A DNA stretch of 64,000 nucleotides from Tamarix chinensis (GCA_030549775.1 CM060177.1:52265138-52329137), one strand, 5' to 3'. Numbered from the stretch's first letter, positions 1 through 13,560 are shown. Numbers and translations are program-made. Notes: a model not told the origin generated them from the letters alone.

Positions 1-817
1 TATGCTTGTTTCTATTTTTACCTCTATCACCATCCATAACTTCCTTATATAGTAAGACGTCAACTTGGCCTTTATCTTTTTAGTATGGTTAATTTTTTAA
101 ATACCAACAAGAAAATTGACCTAGTGAGGTGGGTGATATGTGATCCAACCGTGTTGAATGAAAAATGGTTTGATTTGATAGTTAACCTAGTATGACCCAA
201 GTATTACTTGGTCAACCAACCTTGATTTCCCCATGCATAGGGCTTAAAAAGGTTTGGTTTTAATTTATACATGATATATTAGATTTATTTGAGTAATTGA
301 TTTTCTACTTTCTCTCGATATTATCCAATCAGTATACAAATTTCAAAATCTAACGTTTTATACAGCCAAAACGTCTAATAGCTAATCGAACCTATTGAAC
401 CAACCAATCTAACTTTTTATTCACCAAGTATGGTATTTCTTTAACATTCAGGGTATTTATTTGAATGTGCATAATTAATTATGTAATAAAGTCTCCAAGT
501 TAATTGTTGTTGTTGGCTTTGTTTTCATCTTATGTAGTCCATAATCAAGAAAAGTGAAACTAACAATTTACTAGACACCTTTTATTATTGAGGAAAGGAA
601 AAGTATATTACATGCAGTCAATAGTGTGGCTTAGGAAATAGATTTAATGGCAAATGTCTTTTCCATTTGAATTTGGTTAATTAGCAAGTTCCTATATCTA
701 TCATGATCCTTTCTTTACTTCTTTTGGATATGATGTTTTTTGTTAAGATTTAATGTACTTATTTATTTATTTTCACTTTTTTTCTTCTAGATTGATGAGT
801 TTGATTTTCTTTATTAC
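1..817. other. intergenic, no gene recognised
   Basis: AT-rich sequence with no convincing coding region, RNA gene or transposon end. It stops at the TG that opens the first family B element. Confidence 0.5.
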
Positions 818-3800
818 TGTAATACCCCATTTTTTAGGGTCTATAATGTGTACTAATATAAGCACTTGATGGCCATTCTTATCCTAGAGGCTTATTTAAG
901 ATTGTTATGGTTTTTGGTTGATCTTGGTTTGGATTTTGGAAGATAATTGGTTTTATTGAAAGACCATTCAACTTTTTGGAGGTATCAATCAACTGGTTTG
1001 TTCCTTAAATTTTAGTTTTGAAACCCAAAGAATCGATCGACTTGTTTATGGTACCAGTCAGTTGGTTCGACTGAACTAGTTATTCTTCTGACTCAATTTT
1101 CACTATAAATCCTTCCCTAAAACTTTTCTAGAAGAATGATTATGTTTTAAGAATTTTTTTAAGATTTTTACAAAAATTTTGAGCATGCCTAATCTATTTT
1201 ATCATTTTCAATGGATTCACAAAGAAGTAATTTATAAGAAGTCACTTTCATGACTTTAGCTCATTTGTCTTCTTCTTCCTTCTTTTTTCTCTCTTCTATG
1301 AGATTCTCGAGTAGATTATTTACTCCTACAACCTCTATAGATTGTTGAACATTGATTCCCTTCTAATGTTGTCATTATGCATTTCTTCTATTCAAAATTT
1401 CTAAGGCACATTACACACTAAAGTTTCACCAATTGAGCTCAAAGGGAAAAAGGCTAGCTTTGAACCTTCAAAACCTTCACTTTGAAGCTTGTATTTGGGC
1501 TATGGTTTGAGTTCTTGATTTATACGCTCCCTTACCCTTCTTTCTTTTAACAAAAACCCACAATAATTTGAACTTAAAGCATTCATTTTCTCCCTTCTTC
1601 TCTAGCCTCTAAACTGCCTTACTTTTCTTCATACTTAATTTACCACATTTCCTCTCCTTGAATTTCATTTCTGATCTTCCTCTAGTCTTCTAGTCCTTTC
1701 TCTATCTCCTTCTTGTTTTGATCTTAACCAATATTGGGTTAGATTTGGGAAAGGAGTGGGGGTTTAGCTTCATCTCTGGTGCTTTCTATTTTCTCATGTG
1801 GATTTTTTTTAATTTCCTCTCCCAGGTATCCAATTTTACTAGATCTTCTTTTCATAATTTCAAAGGTTTTACTAAGTTTTAATTTATCTTCCTTGAGAGG
1901 TGTTCAAGTGTTAGAATTTGGTTTGGATTTTTCAAAGACTTTTACAATGGTATGGGTGGGTTGCTTAGCTCTATTAAGGTAAACCATTATCTTACTCTAT
2001 TTTTGTCAACAATGGTATGGGTAAGTATAGTGCATGTTCTATAAGTATGGGATAACCTAAATATTAGAGATGATAATGTGCCTAAACCTATTTATTGGGG
2101 AATAAATGAAATAAGTGGTAGAAAGATTAGCTTAAAGTCTTGCATACATAAGCCTCATAAGTATTATTTTAGATTCGTAATTACCTTTGATATTCAGAGT
2201 TTCTTAAGTGACAATAGTATGTGTGATATGATGGATAGATTGTTGCATGAAAGCCTATCAAGAAGTGAATGTTATGTATATTTTTTTTCTTATTAAGTCT
2301 ATAAAGTGCAATAATTATTTTATTGAGATTCCCGACACAATTTTGGAATTTCTCATGTTGATCCTTAATTATTGCTTGTTAAGAACCTTAAAGGACCTGA
2401 TATTGATGTTCAGATTGACTGAAAAAAGATTATGGAAGTTAATTGTGTGTAAGTGCATTTTTAAGGGGGTTGTTTTTCCCCAACCGGTTAACAATGTCTA
2501 AGATAGATTGAGTGGTCCCCAAGACCAATCGACTGGTATAGTATAGCTATCAATTGGTTGATCTATGACTTCAGCGGTATTAGTCTCAGGTTAAACTTAT
2601 CGGCTAATTTAACCAAATCCATCGACAGATCCCTTAAACAGTTAAATGGTTGGGTCAACTAATTAACTAGTTAGTCTATGACCCCAGTAGTCTTAGCCTC
2701 GAGTAAGACATATCAATCGGTTTAACCAAACTGATTTACTAGTTCTCAAAATAGTCAACTAGTGAGGTGGACTGATCAATTGGTTCACCACCACTATAAA
2801 GGTTGATGGCACCCTGACCGATAGACAAGCTCACCACCAATATGAAGGCTCATGATACCTTAACTGATCAACTCGTGAGTGCGACCCATCAACTGGTCTT
2901 GGCTATTTCTTCTCAAATGTGATTTTTTGAGTTTTCTCATGCTTGAATAATGACTTAATATGCTAGTAGCTATAAACTTACCTATATTAATGGATTTTAA
3001 TTGATAGATTAAACTAGTAAGGATGAAATTTATCCTAGTTAACTAAGTTGATCTTAGCATTGCATTTTAGCTTTTATATTGACCATGGAATGAGTAGAGG
3101 ATTAGAAGGACAAATGGATTATTCTTATGGTTAATATTTATGTAATGAATCAAAATGATGGATAATATATTACTAATGACTTATATCATGGCCTTAAAAT
3201 TTGAAATTGTATAAGTTAAATAACTTGTCAAGAATAGGATAAAATAATATGGACATATATGGTGGCCTTAATTTCACCTTATCTATACACAATGGCTTCC
3301 ACTTAGCTATTGAGATAAATACATAAATAACCATGAGTTAGGGTTAGACTCTAGTTAACCTCCAATTGGAACTTCAACTTTGGCCTTACCGAATTAACTT
3401 AGAACACCCTTTAATAAATGGTAAGACTATGATTATGAAATGAACTATGTCTTTGACCTTAGATCTATGCCTTGACCTAGATTTGAAGGGTGAAAAAAAG
3501 ATAAATAATTAGAAAGCAAATGTTAGCTTAGACATTTATGGATGATATTAACATTATATAATTCCACCTTTTGGCATAATTGATCAAATAATAGGATGAT
3601 CACTTTAATATACCCTAAATAGGAACATTAGATGATGTGAGAACCTTATATAGGTCATTGAAATGAAATGGCTTGTTATTTTTTGTGATATTATTGATGG
3701 ATCATTTTGTGATATGACATCCTAATCTAATAAGATATTAATCACCTAAAGTGGAATGAGCACCATGATAGGTCTAAGATTATTTGATCCTCAATTAGCA

Positions 3801-5298
3801 ACCAACGGTTGGTCTACCTTTGAGCATTTTCCTTCAAGTACCTTCGAGTGGGATCCGAGTTGATCCTAAGATTCTAATTGATATCACTACCTTTTCTACT
3901 CTAAAAACTAATGATGTACTTAGGGGTATTATATTAAATGGTTTGGGCACCACAAGAGAGTTACTTTGGCATGAGCTAGGACCTATGACCACCAGGTACT
4001 TTGGCATGAGCTAGGACTTTATGTCTATATATTTGGCTTGACTTTAGTCATATTGAGAGACCATGGGGAATAGTCCCATCTCTTTCTCAATAACTTGGGG
4101 TAAAAGAATTATGTGTTCACCTATTCCTCAATAACTTGGGGTAAAGGGAGTTCTATATTCACCTAATGCAAAATAATAACCAAAATGACCAAAAGAGATA
4201 TTAAATTGGCCTTTTCATAATATATTTTCAATCATGATATGGTTATTTTGATGAAATAATACTTGTTTTTCCCTATAAGTAATTAAAGAGCCAATACCTC
4301 ACATCAGCTATGAATATGTAGTGTAACTCACATTTACCTTCCTTAAATTCTATGCCAATCATATATTTCCCTTGAATGACCTATTATGGTACGTTTTTTG
4401 TATTTTTGGCATTTTTTCATGAATTATCACATGATCTATTGATATTATAATCATGATCCACCTACTTTATGATTCCTTGGTTGGAAAGTCATACATGTAA
4501 TTCAAATTTTACATTACCCTTTTAGTTGTACTCTAAACACTAATATATGGATAGTTTAAGTAATTCATGTTCCTTAGGAAGGTGATATGCATGATATAAT
4601 CTATATAACTTTGTATGCTAGTATTATTATGCTTGAATATATTTTATTGGATCAAAATATGTCTTGTATAACCTATGTGATTGTACGTGAATGACAAAGT
4701 AAGAGAATCACATTTACATTTTGGTAGGATATACCCTGGGTATGATGTGTGGGTCTTGCTTATACTATGACCTATATGAAAGTAGTAGATTGATATGATA
4801 GGTATGTTTGCATACTATTGGGGTTGTTATTGCAATCCCCTACTTGATCCCATAAGTAAGAGGTTTAGGGCAGGTTTTTTAAGGACGGTTAGTGAGTGAT
4901 CCATCCTCTTCTCAACATATATGGTTGATTAGTATAAACATTCACGGAGAATTTCTTCTGTGGTTATTAAGTGGCCAAGCTATTTTTCATTTGAAATTGA
5001 TTAATTCTCGTTAGTATTTTCTTCTAATATATCATTGTACGAAATTTGGTCCTATGTAGCCCTAGGTTGTAAACCTTGTTTTTTCCTATCTCCCAGTGTT
5101 TCTTACACATTCTAGTTTCTTCCGTGTATTTGATTGGTTGGATACTTAGTCTTGTGTCTAATGTGAGGTAGGCAGCAATGAGCTTATACTGAGTTCAATA
5201 AGGCGGTAACACCTCATTTTTCATAAGATTGATTTATATTTCACTTCTACAATATTTTAAAGAAAAAAAATTTAATACTAAAAAATGGAAATGTTACA
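818..5298 (-). mobile_element. family B giant solo-LTR-like element, copy 1
   Basis: A non-coding block of about 4.5 kb starting TGTAATACCCCATTTTTT and ending AAAATGGAAATGTTACA. Its right end, read in reverse, matches the left end of the family B copy at 50466: a conserved stretch near 5150-5225 (GTAACACC, then the reverse equivalent of the GAGGTAGGC and CTTGTGTCTAA motifs) reappears there inverted. The orientation is therefore reverse. Clusters of a motif like accagtcgatcggttt lie at about 1010-1075 and 2480-2900 and recur in the other copy. The short open frames inside have no family resemblance. The 5-bp flanks (ATTAC and ATAAT) agree at only three of five positions, so the exact ends are less secure than for the copy at 50466. 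Confidence 0.6.
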
Positions 5299-5688
5299 AT
5301 AATAGCTTTTGTGACACATATAGCTACTCACTAGCTCAAGATTTTTTTCCCTCATATTCAAGCCATTTTTTTTAGCTTTCTAGATCATGTTATTAACAAG
5401 ACTTTTTCTTAGAAATGAAACTAGACTTTACTCTAGACAATTATATTTTATTATTTTTAATTATAAAATATTTGCTCGATACATACATGTTTTAGTAGAT
5501 GGATGCTTGTTTGGGTTTATATTTTTTCATGAGCAATGGAGGATTAATTAAGTGCAAGTAACAAATAAAGGGTTTTTGACTAAAACAAGACATAGGGATT
5601 GTAATGGATCATGAACACTATAAAACCTAAAATTTTGAAACACCTAATCATTTTAGAATCATTATTATTTAAGAATAACATATTTATT
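5299..5688. other. spacer between family B element and gypsy LTR
   Basis: AT-rich, with nothing recognised. The last five bases (TTATT, 5684-5688) are the left target-site duplication of the gypsy element. Confidence 0.5.
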
Positions 5689-6459
5689 TGAGACAAATCT
5701 TCAATGATTGATGAAGATTAGTGTGATTTTAGATGAATTAGGATCAGTGGCTGTCCAATTGAAAAGAATAACTTGAGATATTCGACAAGAATTTAAAAAG
5801 AACTCAATAAGAAATCAAAGAACTCAATAAGAACTCAAATTTGAATGTTTCCTATATAAGATTACTCCAAGTATTATTAGAAAGGATTATTCAATCACAA
5901 AGAGAAAATTAACCAAGTGAATTACTTGTAATAGATTTCAATATCTCAACCATCAACATGCTACAATGTGTCGATACATGTATATATATAGGTATAGAAC
6001 ACTGCTAACTAGACAAATTTAGGTACATGACACAAAAATAACTAACTAGCACATAAACTATTATTAATAATATATTTATATCCTATATAATACATGAATC
6101 AACAAATATTATTACAAATAAAGTATGCTAAGTATTACATGAAAATAACTAACAAGAATCCGAATCAAAACAATGATGTTGACTTGAAAGGTTAACTAGA
6201 TCTTTCTTACTTAACTTTCATGCACAATAGCTTTTTTTGTAATAACTTTTAAAATTAGAAAATCTGAAGTATCATGACTTCTTAAATGGATAGATCGTCT
6301 TCCTACAAATATGTTATATACCTATAAGAATAACTTAAAGTAATATCAACAAGTTTAGTTAAAGTATTATTATCAAAGGCACATAATGTGATCAATTCCA
6401 TAATCAATTATGCCAAATTATTATCATCTTGATGATCATCTATGGATGCTCCTGCATCA
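5689..6459 (-). repeat. 3' LTR of the gypsy element
   Basis: 771 bp, similar along its length to 16153-16926. Shared landmarks are CCTATATAAGATTACTCCAA, CAAGTGAATTACTTGTA and CATGTATATATATAGGTATA. In reverse orientation it begins TGATGC and ends CA. The two LTRs differ at many sites, which indicates an old insertion. Confidence 0.88.
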
Positions 6460-7462
6460 TTATTTCCAAATTTAGAAGAGTTTGTCCTCAAATTGACATG
6501 AAAAAAATAAGGAGACATAGCACCCACATTAAATGTCCATAAAACACCACCATATGATTTAGGTAGTTCAAGTTGTAAGCATTTTCTCTAAATTTTCTTA
6601 GAATTTTAAATAGTCCATTTACTCATGAAATTAATTTATATTTCCTCGGGTTTGGGAATCCTTCTTTATGTAAATATAATCACACTAAATAACCAAGAGA
6701 AAATACATGTTAAGTAAGATGTTTATTAGCTTGTTTTTGATATTTTTCATTGGATCATTCTATGATACCCTTAATTTATTAATGAAGCTTTTAAAAGAAG
6801 AAAACTCATTCCTTAGCATCACAGTTTTTAAGTTCATAATTCCTTAATGATACCATATCAATTGGTATATAAAGATCCACTCCATACACAATTTCAATTG
6901 GATAAGAACGTGTAATACTTAAAGGACTTCTATTATAAGCAAGTTCTAAGAGTATAGTTAGTAACTTCAATTCATCCATCAGTTTGTGGATGATGTGAAG
7001 TACTAAATAATAAATGCATGCCTAACATGTGCAAAGAAATTTTCCAAAAGTGGAATCCCTATCTAAAACTATACTTTTAGGTATGCCATGTAGTCTCCCA
7101 ATTTCCTTGAAATACAAATCGGTAACATATGTAGCGTCATTAGTTTTATTCCATGAAATGAAATGATTCATTTTAGAAAATCTATCTACCATAACTATAA
7201 TAGAATCTTTACCTCTTTGTGTTCTAGGAAACCCTAAGATAAATTCCATACTAAATCCTTCCCTTAGTTTACTAGGTACAAGTAATGGTATATATAAACC
7301 TTTATAAAAGAAACTTTTACTCTTTTTATAAGTAACACATATGTTTATTATAATTTGTACACATTTTATCATGCATGGCCAATAGAAATCTTCTTGTAAT
7401 ATTTCTAAGGTTTTTTGTATCAAAATGGATTGTAATAGCTCCTTCATATACCTAATTAACAA
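6408..7462 (-). pseudogene. gypsy integrase and polyprotein C-terminus, broken
   Basis: Remnant of the integrase that would insert the element's cDNA. The intact stretch at 7022-7462 shows FYWP, a decayed zinc-binding cysteine pair, the FILGFPRTQRGKDSI core followed by VMVDRFSKM, then YFKEIGRLHGIPKSIVLDRD carrying the second catalytic Asp. The residue at the first catalytic Asp reads Glu (MEFILG rather than the usual MDF). Past a frameshift at about 7020 the HPQTDG motif and a Glu-containing IEVTN segment follow. The C-terminal part (about 6480-6720) keeps FPNPRKYKL and LRTN-like tails, and the frame ends at a stop at 6408-6410, inside the 3' LTR. Several internal stops make it non-functional. 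Confidence 0.88.
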
Positions 7463-7616
7463 CTAAATCCCTTATACTTGACATCAGTACACAAAATCTA
7501 TTAAGTTTAAATAAAAGTCCATCTTGTATTGTATAATTGTCATGCTTTCCATTTTCTTTACATGCCCAATATTCTTCAATAAAATCATCATCATTAGGAT
7601 ACATTTCTATTTACGT

Positions 7617-8819
7617 TTAAAATCGTAGAAATTTAGCATCAAACATGACAAGTAAGACAGATCTTCTAGAAAAAGCATCTGCCACTATACTTTCTTTTCC
7701 ATCCAAGTGTTTGTGAGATAACACAAAAAAGTGTACGAAGTTTACCCACTTTGTATGTCTATGACTTATTTTCTTTTGATCATGTAAATATTTCAATCTT
7801 TCATGATAATAATTTAATACAATGGGTTTAAGCAACAAATAATGACTCCATATCTCTAAAATCCGTATGATGGCAAAGAATTCCTTATCATATGTTGAAT
7901 AACTTAAGCTAGCACCATTTCGTTTTTTCAATAAATTATGTTATAGGTTTCTTTTATTGAGAAAGAAATCCTCTAATACCTACCCCACTCTCATCACAAG
8001 TTACCTCAAAGATTAGGTTAAAATTAGGAATAGATATAACAAGAGGATTGCACAATTTATCCTTAAGAATATCAAAAGCTTTAGTGGCTTCATTTTTCCA
8101 AATGAATTCACCCTTTTTCATGAATTGAGTAATAGGTGTAGCTATAGTAGAAGAATCTTTAATAAATCTTTTATATAAACTAGCTAACCCATAAAAACTT
8201 TTTACTTGACATAAATATTTAGGAATAGGTCACTCTTGAATAGCTTGGATTTTTATAGAATTAACTTCAACACCCTCAACACTAATAATATAACCAAGAA
8301 AAACTATAATCTAAAGCATAAATTCACACTTTTTTAATTTTCCGTATAGTTTAGTTTTCCTTAGTTTATCAAATAATTTTCTCAAATGTAGAAGATGATC
8401 ATGCTCACTTTTACTTTATCCAAGTATATCATCTAAATAAACTCCTATGAAGTCACCTAGGAAAAGATGCAGAATTCCATTCATTAGTCTCATAAAAGAA
8501 ATAGGTGCATTTCACAGCTCGAAAAGCATAATAACCCATTCATAGAGACCATATTTAGTTTTAAATATTTTTTTCTATTTATCTCCTTCCCTAATCCTCA
8601 TTTAATGGTAACCTCTTTGTAAGTTTATCTTAGAGAATAGCCATGCATTACATACTTCATCAAGCATGTCATCTAGTCTAAGCATAAGAAAACGATATTT
8701 TAAAGTCATATTATTCACACTTCTTGAACCTATGCACATAAGCTAGGTATCGTCTTTTTTAGGAACTAGTAAGGCGGGTACCTGACAAGGAATCATGCAC
8801 TCTCTCACAAAACCCTTAT
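7617..8819 (-). pseudogene. gypsy reverse transcriptase (C-terminal part) and RNase H, broken
   Basis: Minus-strand continuation of the reverse transcriptase after the family A insertion. From 8819 downward I read a VPALLVPKKD segment, LDDMLDE, a KINLQRGYH-like stretch and, at about 8428-8439, the polymerase signature YLDD. The connection domain follows, with FLGYIISVEGVEV and a TPITQFMKKGEFIW-like stretch. RNase H and its tail lie at 7617-7931 (YSTYDKEFFAI, KWVNF, VADAFSRR). At least six stop codons lie between 8819 and 7931, so it is a pseudogene. Fold order and spacing are normal for gypsy elements. Confidence 0.9.
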
Positions 8820-9459
8820 TGAAACAGCCCTAAAATTTACTCTTAAAAACTTTCATTTTAGTAAAGTGTATCATGGAAGCAAGTAAATCAAAACATGTGA
8901 ATTTCGCGGATGCTACCGTTGTGATTAATACAAGCCCCACCCCTGGCCGATCTTGTACTAACCACAAGGCTAAATAAAGATTACCAACCACCATAATTCA
9001 AACTCAAAACAAGGTTTCATAAAAGAATTGACACATACATAAGTTAGAAACCAAAGTATGTGAAAAAGATATTACAATCCAAAGTACATAATTAAGATTC
9101 CCCAGCTCTCTCCATGGCACTCTCGAATCCCCATCTCAAGTCCATGCTCAACTCTCAGCTCTGCCTGATGCCTCATAAGCATCAAAGGCATTGAAAATAG
9201 TATCATTAACCTGCACAAACTCAGAGGGGCCTTCTACTCGTGGGAATGAGCAACACCCATGAAAAAGGTTGTTAGTATGCTATGTAATGAGTAACGTGAC
9301 TATGAAACTAAGGCCAACACACAAATGCACATAACGCAAACATGATTATATAAACAGCATACCATCATTACAGATAGATAAAGGACACGCTATAGTATGG
9401 ATCAACTGATTCTTTAAATCTTTTATCAATACTCATTTCACACCATGCTGGTGGACCGC

Positions 9460-9810
9460 TCTAGGCCTACTATTATGGCTGGTGGACTGAAAACATACAA
9501 GGCATAATGCTCCTAACCACTATTATTGTCCGTGGATCGGTCTCAAGGGCAAGATACTCCTGGCCATTATTATTTGTCGGTGGATCGGTTTGGCCCCAAC
9601 TCTCATGGTGTTTCACTATAAGTACTTAGTATCTTTCTAATGCCTTGTTATAATTATTTTTGGTTGAGTATAGAATCCCCCACTATTCTAGCCAGTGGAC
9701 CGAAAACATGTAGAGCTAAATGCTCCTGGTCACTATTATTTGCTGGTAGACCGATCTCCAAGGCACCCCAACTCCTGGCCACTATTATTAGCCGGTGGAT
9801 AGGTCTAGGC
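9460..9810 (+). repeat. CACTATTAT-GGTGGACCG interspersed array, copy in family A (1)
   Basis: Six degenerate units of about 23 bp, spaced roughly 45-110 bp apart, of the form CACTATTAT.GCCGGTGGAcCGgtc with GCTCCTGGCCACTATT links. The same array occupies the same relative place in the other family A copies. Confidence 0.8.
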
Positions 9811-11499
9811 CCATCTCAATAGTCTTCCTCTTTAAATGATTAGTGTCTTACTATGTCTTATTCAACGATTTTCACCTTAGACATGCATGACAACCTCCAT
9901 CTACACTTATCCTCCTAAGAGGGTATGTCCCATATCTTAAGACTTCTGCACCTCCTAACATACCCCCAGCATCCTTTCCTTATTCCACATAGTCACACTG
10001 AAGGCCTAACTCCTAAGTGTGTGGGTCAATGCCTACTACCATATGCCTCCAAGTCCACTCACTACCTTACCCTAGAAGTTTCTCCATAAACCCTAATTTG
10101 GGCCTATGTGGCCCATCCCTCTCTGCCTCACACAACCAAGGTTGTTTTAACACCCCACACATCACATCCCTTATATTTAACCCCCATCATTTCACTTTAA
10201 TTCCCCAAATACGCGTATGACCACAAAACCCTAGGTGGCCACACCAAACCCTAGCATCCTTCTTTCCACCTGTCACCCCTCCATTTCTTACCTTCCACTC
10301 TTGCTTTCCCATGATACTCATTCACACCCTACACATGACATTCCTCCACCCTCATCTCATAATCCACTCACCCTCAATTATTTTTACTTTCACCACCATC
10401 TCAAATTAGGATTTTCCTCCCAAACCCTTGCCAAGTCTCCTGTGCACTCTTATACTAACTCACGTACTACTTTTCACCCAAAGCTTCCAATCACCCAAAA
10501 AAAATCTTCCCTTACCTTCCTTACACCCCAAGGTAAATTTTCACATATAAAGTTCATCCCCATGAAGACTCTATCCACCCCATGCAAACCCTCAAAGTTT
10601 TCATGCAAAATCTTAGAATTCCCATGCAAACCCTGAATTCTCCCATGCAAAGTTCATCCACTCTTTTATTTTATTCATAGCCCCTCTTATTTTCCTTCTC
10701 ATGGTTCATGGGATATTTAGGTCAATCCCATATCCCTTGGTCAACTCATCTCCCCTTGGTCAAATTACTTCCCCTTAGTCCACTCACTTCTCCATTTTCC
10801 TTTTTCATCCTTTCACCCCATATCATTACATTCAATATCCTAGCATGCATGTCTTAAAGAGCCATATCACATCGCATCATAATCACAACATATACATATT
10901 ATGCACATGCCATAAGAAAATACATGAGCATACCTCAACTCCAAGCTACGCTACACATAAAATTGTTATAATGATAATCACAAAATATACTACATATCAT
11001 GATACATGTCATACAACGCATATAAGGCACATAACACACATAGGGCCTTAGCTACATCCTTACCTAACACACACCGGTCTTGGAACACGCTCCTACACCT
11101 TCTTAGGATTTTTGCTGGACTCACCTATAAGAGGAAAAAATAATGATTAATTTCCCTCCTGCCAAAATAATATTATTTCCTTCTTTATTCTAATATTAGG
11201 GTTACTATTATTAAAAGAAACTTTGCAGGTAAAAATAGGGTTTTTCTTCTCAAGTTAGCCTACTAGTGTATTACTAATCAAAATAGGTTTATGTTAATAT
11301 TTATAGCCATATTTATATTGTTAAAGTTAATAACTTTATTTCTTCTAATAATAGTACTAATACTAGTTGTAGCAAAAATAGTGATATTAATAATAATAGG
11401 AATACTAATACTCATAGTAATAGAAACCCTAGTATTATTAAGGTTAAGGCTAATACTAGGGTTAGTGATAAAAATAATAATATAATAATAGTAATATTA

Positions 11500-11800
11500 A
11501 AAAATACTAATATTGCTAAGGATAATAATAATAATAATAATATTCAAAAAAATGATAATATAAGGGTTTGAATATTGTTACAATAATAGTAATAGTAATA
11601 CTATACCCAAGTTAGCATCAATAATACTAATAATAAGTCGATCATTAATAATAATAGTAGTATTAATATTTTCAAAGTTGTATTTTGTAATATTAATTAT
11701 AAAAATAATAATAATGATATCATAACAATAATAATAACTACACTAATAATAATAATAAGTTAATAATAATGATGATGATGATAATAATAAGGATAATATC
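11500..11800. repeat. AAT-rich low-complexity block
   Basis: Irregular runs of AAT/ATA trinucleotides inside the family A element. The equivalent block in the copy at 44894 is much longer (about 47500-48040). Confidence 0.75.
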
Positions 11801-13352
11801 ATAATATAAATAAAAGAGATAAAGGTATCACAACTAGGTTTTAAGGGTTAGGGTACCACCTAGGGTTGGTGGGGACTAGCGGCACCGACAACGGCGCATG
11901 GTGACGGCAGCGAGAAAATAGGGAAAAAGGAGGAAAACTTGGGTGTTTAGGGTAGGAGAGGGGGGAATGAAAGGGGGATTTCAAGTGGTGGAGGATGCCT
12001 AGGTGGAGAGGGTTAGAGTGGTGGTGGTGGCATGGCCAAAGGCAGCAGTGCAGGCGGCGGCAGTGTGGTGGCCAAGAGTGGTGGAGAAGGAGGAAGGGAG
12101 GAGAAGAGGGAGGTAGGGGAAGGTCTGATAGTGATTTTGGAGGGTATAAGGGGTGGTGGTTATGGTAGGAGTGGTGGTGGTTGTGGTGGGAGTGGCAACG
12201 AACTACGGCGCAAAGGGCGGCGGTAGTTAGGTTAAGGTTAGTCGAATGGCCAATTTTGCACAACTAAGGCAGCTTGTGTAGGGAGTATTGAGGGTGGTGA
12301 GGGGTGTAGCTCGGTGAAGGTTGTTGTAGGGAGTAGTTTGGGTGGTGGTTTTGGGTGGCAATGGCTCAACAGGCGGTGGCGACAAGAGGTGGGGATTTCT
12401 TGGTTGAGAGAAAAAAAGAGTTGAATGGGGTTGGTTGAGGGGTATTTATAGCCAAGGATGAGGGGAAACAACGGAGGGGGAGGGGGAAGGTTGGCGACAC
12501 TCATGTAGGTTGGCGGCCGGCTGCCTATGGCCTAAGTATGCCTACATTTTTGTAGGGCCTATCGTGCTCGGGAAGGGGAAAATGATGGGGGAGAGAGGCA
12601 TGCGTGAGGGGAAAGAGAGGTTGTGCTTGGGTGGAGGAGAGAGAGGGAGTGACAAGGAAGAGGATAGGGGCAGTAGGCCGATATGCAGCGACGCAGAGGT
12701 CGCATGCCTACACTTGGAATTGGGGTGGTTAGGCATCGGGGAGAAAGAGCATCCAGGGAGAAGGAAGGGGAAGGGGAAAGGTTGGATTGGTGATTCGGGA
12801 AGGAAAGAAAATAAAAAAGAAGAAGAAAGTGGACTAAGGCTAGGCAACAGGGGGAGGAAGAAGGAAGGGCATGCGGTCCTTAGGTCGCGTAGGAGGAAGG
12901 GAGAGGGGAAAGGGTTTGGGCCGTAGGGGTGGACTAGCCTACATTGGGGGAGGCAAGGGAAAAAGAAAAGAAGAAAAAATGGGAAAAAAAGAAAAGAATA
13001 GAAAAGAAAGAAATGAGGGGAAAAAGGGAAAAGGAAAAAAATGAAAAATAGGTGGGTTGGAGTGTTTAGAATATTTTGGTATTTTGAAATATTTAAAAGT
13101 AATAATATTTTAATAAAATAATAATTAAATTCCCTTTTTAGCCTAATTTAGGATTTTTAAAAGAATTTTCTCAAATTCCATTTCAATTAGCAAAACACCC
13201 TAATTTTTTTCAATTAAATTATTTATTAATTTCCTCTTAATTTTACCTTAATCTCTTCCTCTTATTTTAATAAAATAATATATTTAATTAATTTTCCTAA
13301 TAAATTCCTAAATTTTCCATAATTCTATAAATTAGGATTTTGGGGTATTTCA

Positions 13353-13560
13353 CTTATTTACTAGCTCTTGCATTTTCCTCTCTAATTCCTTAGCTTTCTT
13401 TGGATTACATCTATATGACAGTTTACTAGGTAAAGGTATTTTAGGAATTAAATTTATAGCATGCTCTATACCCTTAATAAATGGTAGTTTGGTAGGTAAA
13501 TCATCTAGAAATACATCACTATACTCATCAAGCAAACTAATAAGGTTTGAATTGCTATAT
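13353..13560 (-). pseudogene. gypsy reverse transcriptase, N-terminal piece
   Basis: The start of the reverse transcriptase domain, read on the minus strand: YSDVFLDDLP, a GIEHAINLIP motif and PKKAKELERKMQELVNK. This is the usual lead-in to gypsy reverse transcriptase. It is cut at 13353 by the family A element, and the stop that closes the frame is supplied by that element. The next residues of the domain are found at 8819 on the other side of the insertion. Confidence 0.9.

Larger units (their letters stand above)
8820..13352 (+). mobile_element. family A giant solo-LTR-like element inserted in gypsy RT
   Basis: A 4533-bp unit that starts TGAAACAGCCCTAAAATTTA and ends GGATTTTGGGGTATTTCA, flanked by perfect 5-bp CTTAT duplications (8815-8819 and 13353-13357). 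Removing it plus one duplication joins two halves of the gypsy reverse transcriptase. No credible gene lies inside; open frames at 10017-10636 and 11841-12926 are by-products of C-rich and G/A-rich low-complexity sequence. From its left end it holds an array of CACTATTAT..GGTGGACCG units (9460-9810), C-rich sequence with CCATGCAAACCCT motifs, an AAT-rich block (11500-11790), a GGT-rich then GA-rich block (11860-13060), and an AT-rich 3' end resembling 49388-49738. No internal direct repeat suggests two LTRs, so a solo LTR is the simplest reading. Confidence 0.85.

Noticed and set aside
9460..9810. CRISPR-like array (regularly recurring short motif with unique spacers)
   Set aside because: Units are degenerate, spacing is irregular, the setting is a plant retroelement, and the same array recurs in each copy of the family.
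11841..12926. Several overlapping open frames on both strands (up to 140 codons) rich in His, Pro, Ser or Gly, Glu, Arg
   Set aside because: They lie in the GGT/GA-rich block of a family A element with frames open on both strands at once. Similar but different frames occur in the same block of the other copies (22136-22571, 48238-49343), so they reflect composition, not selection.
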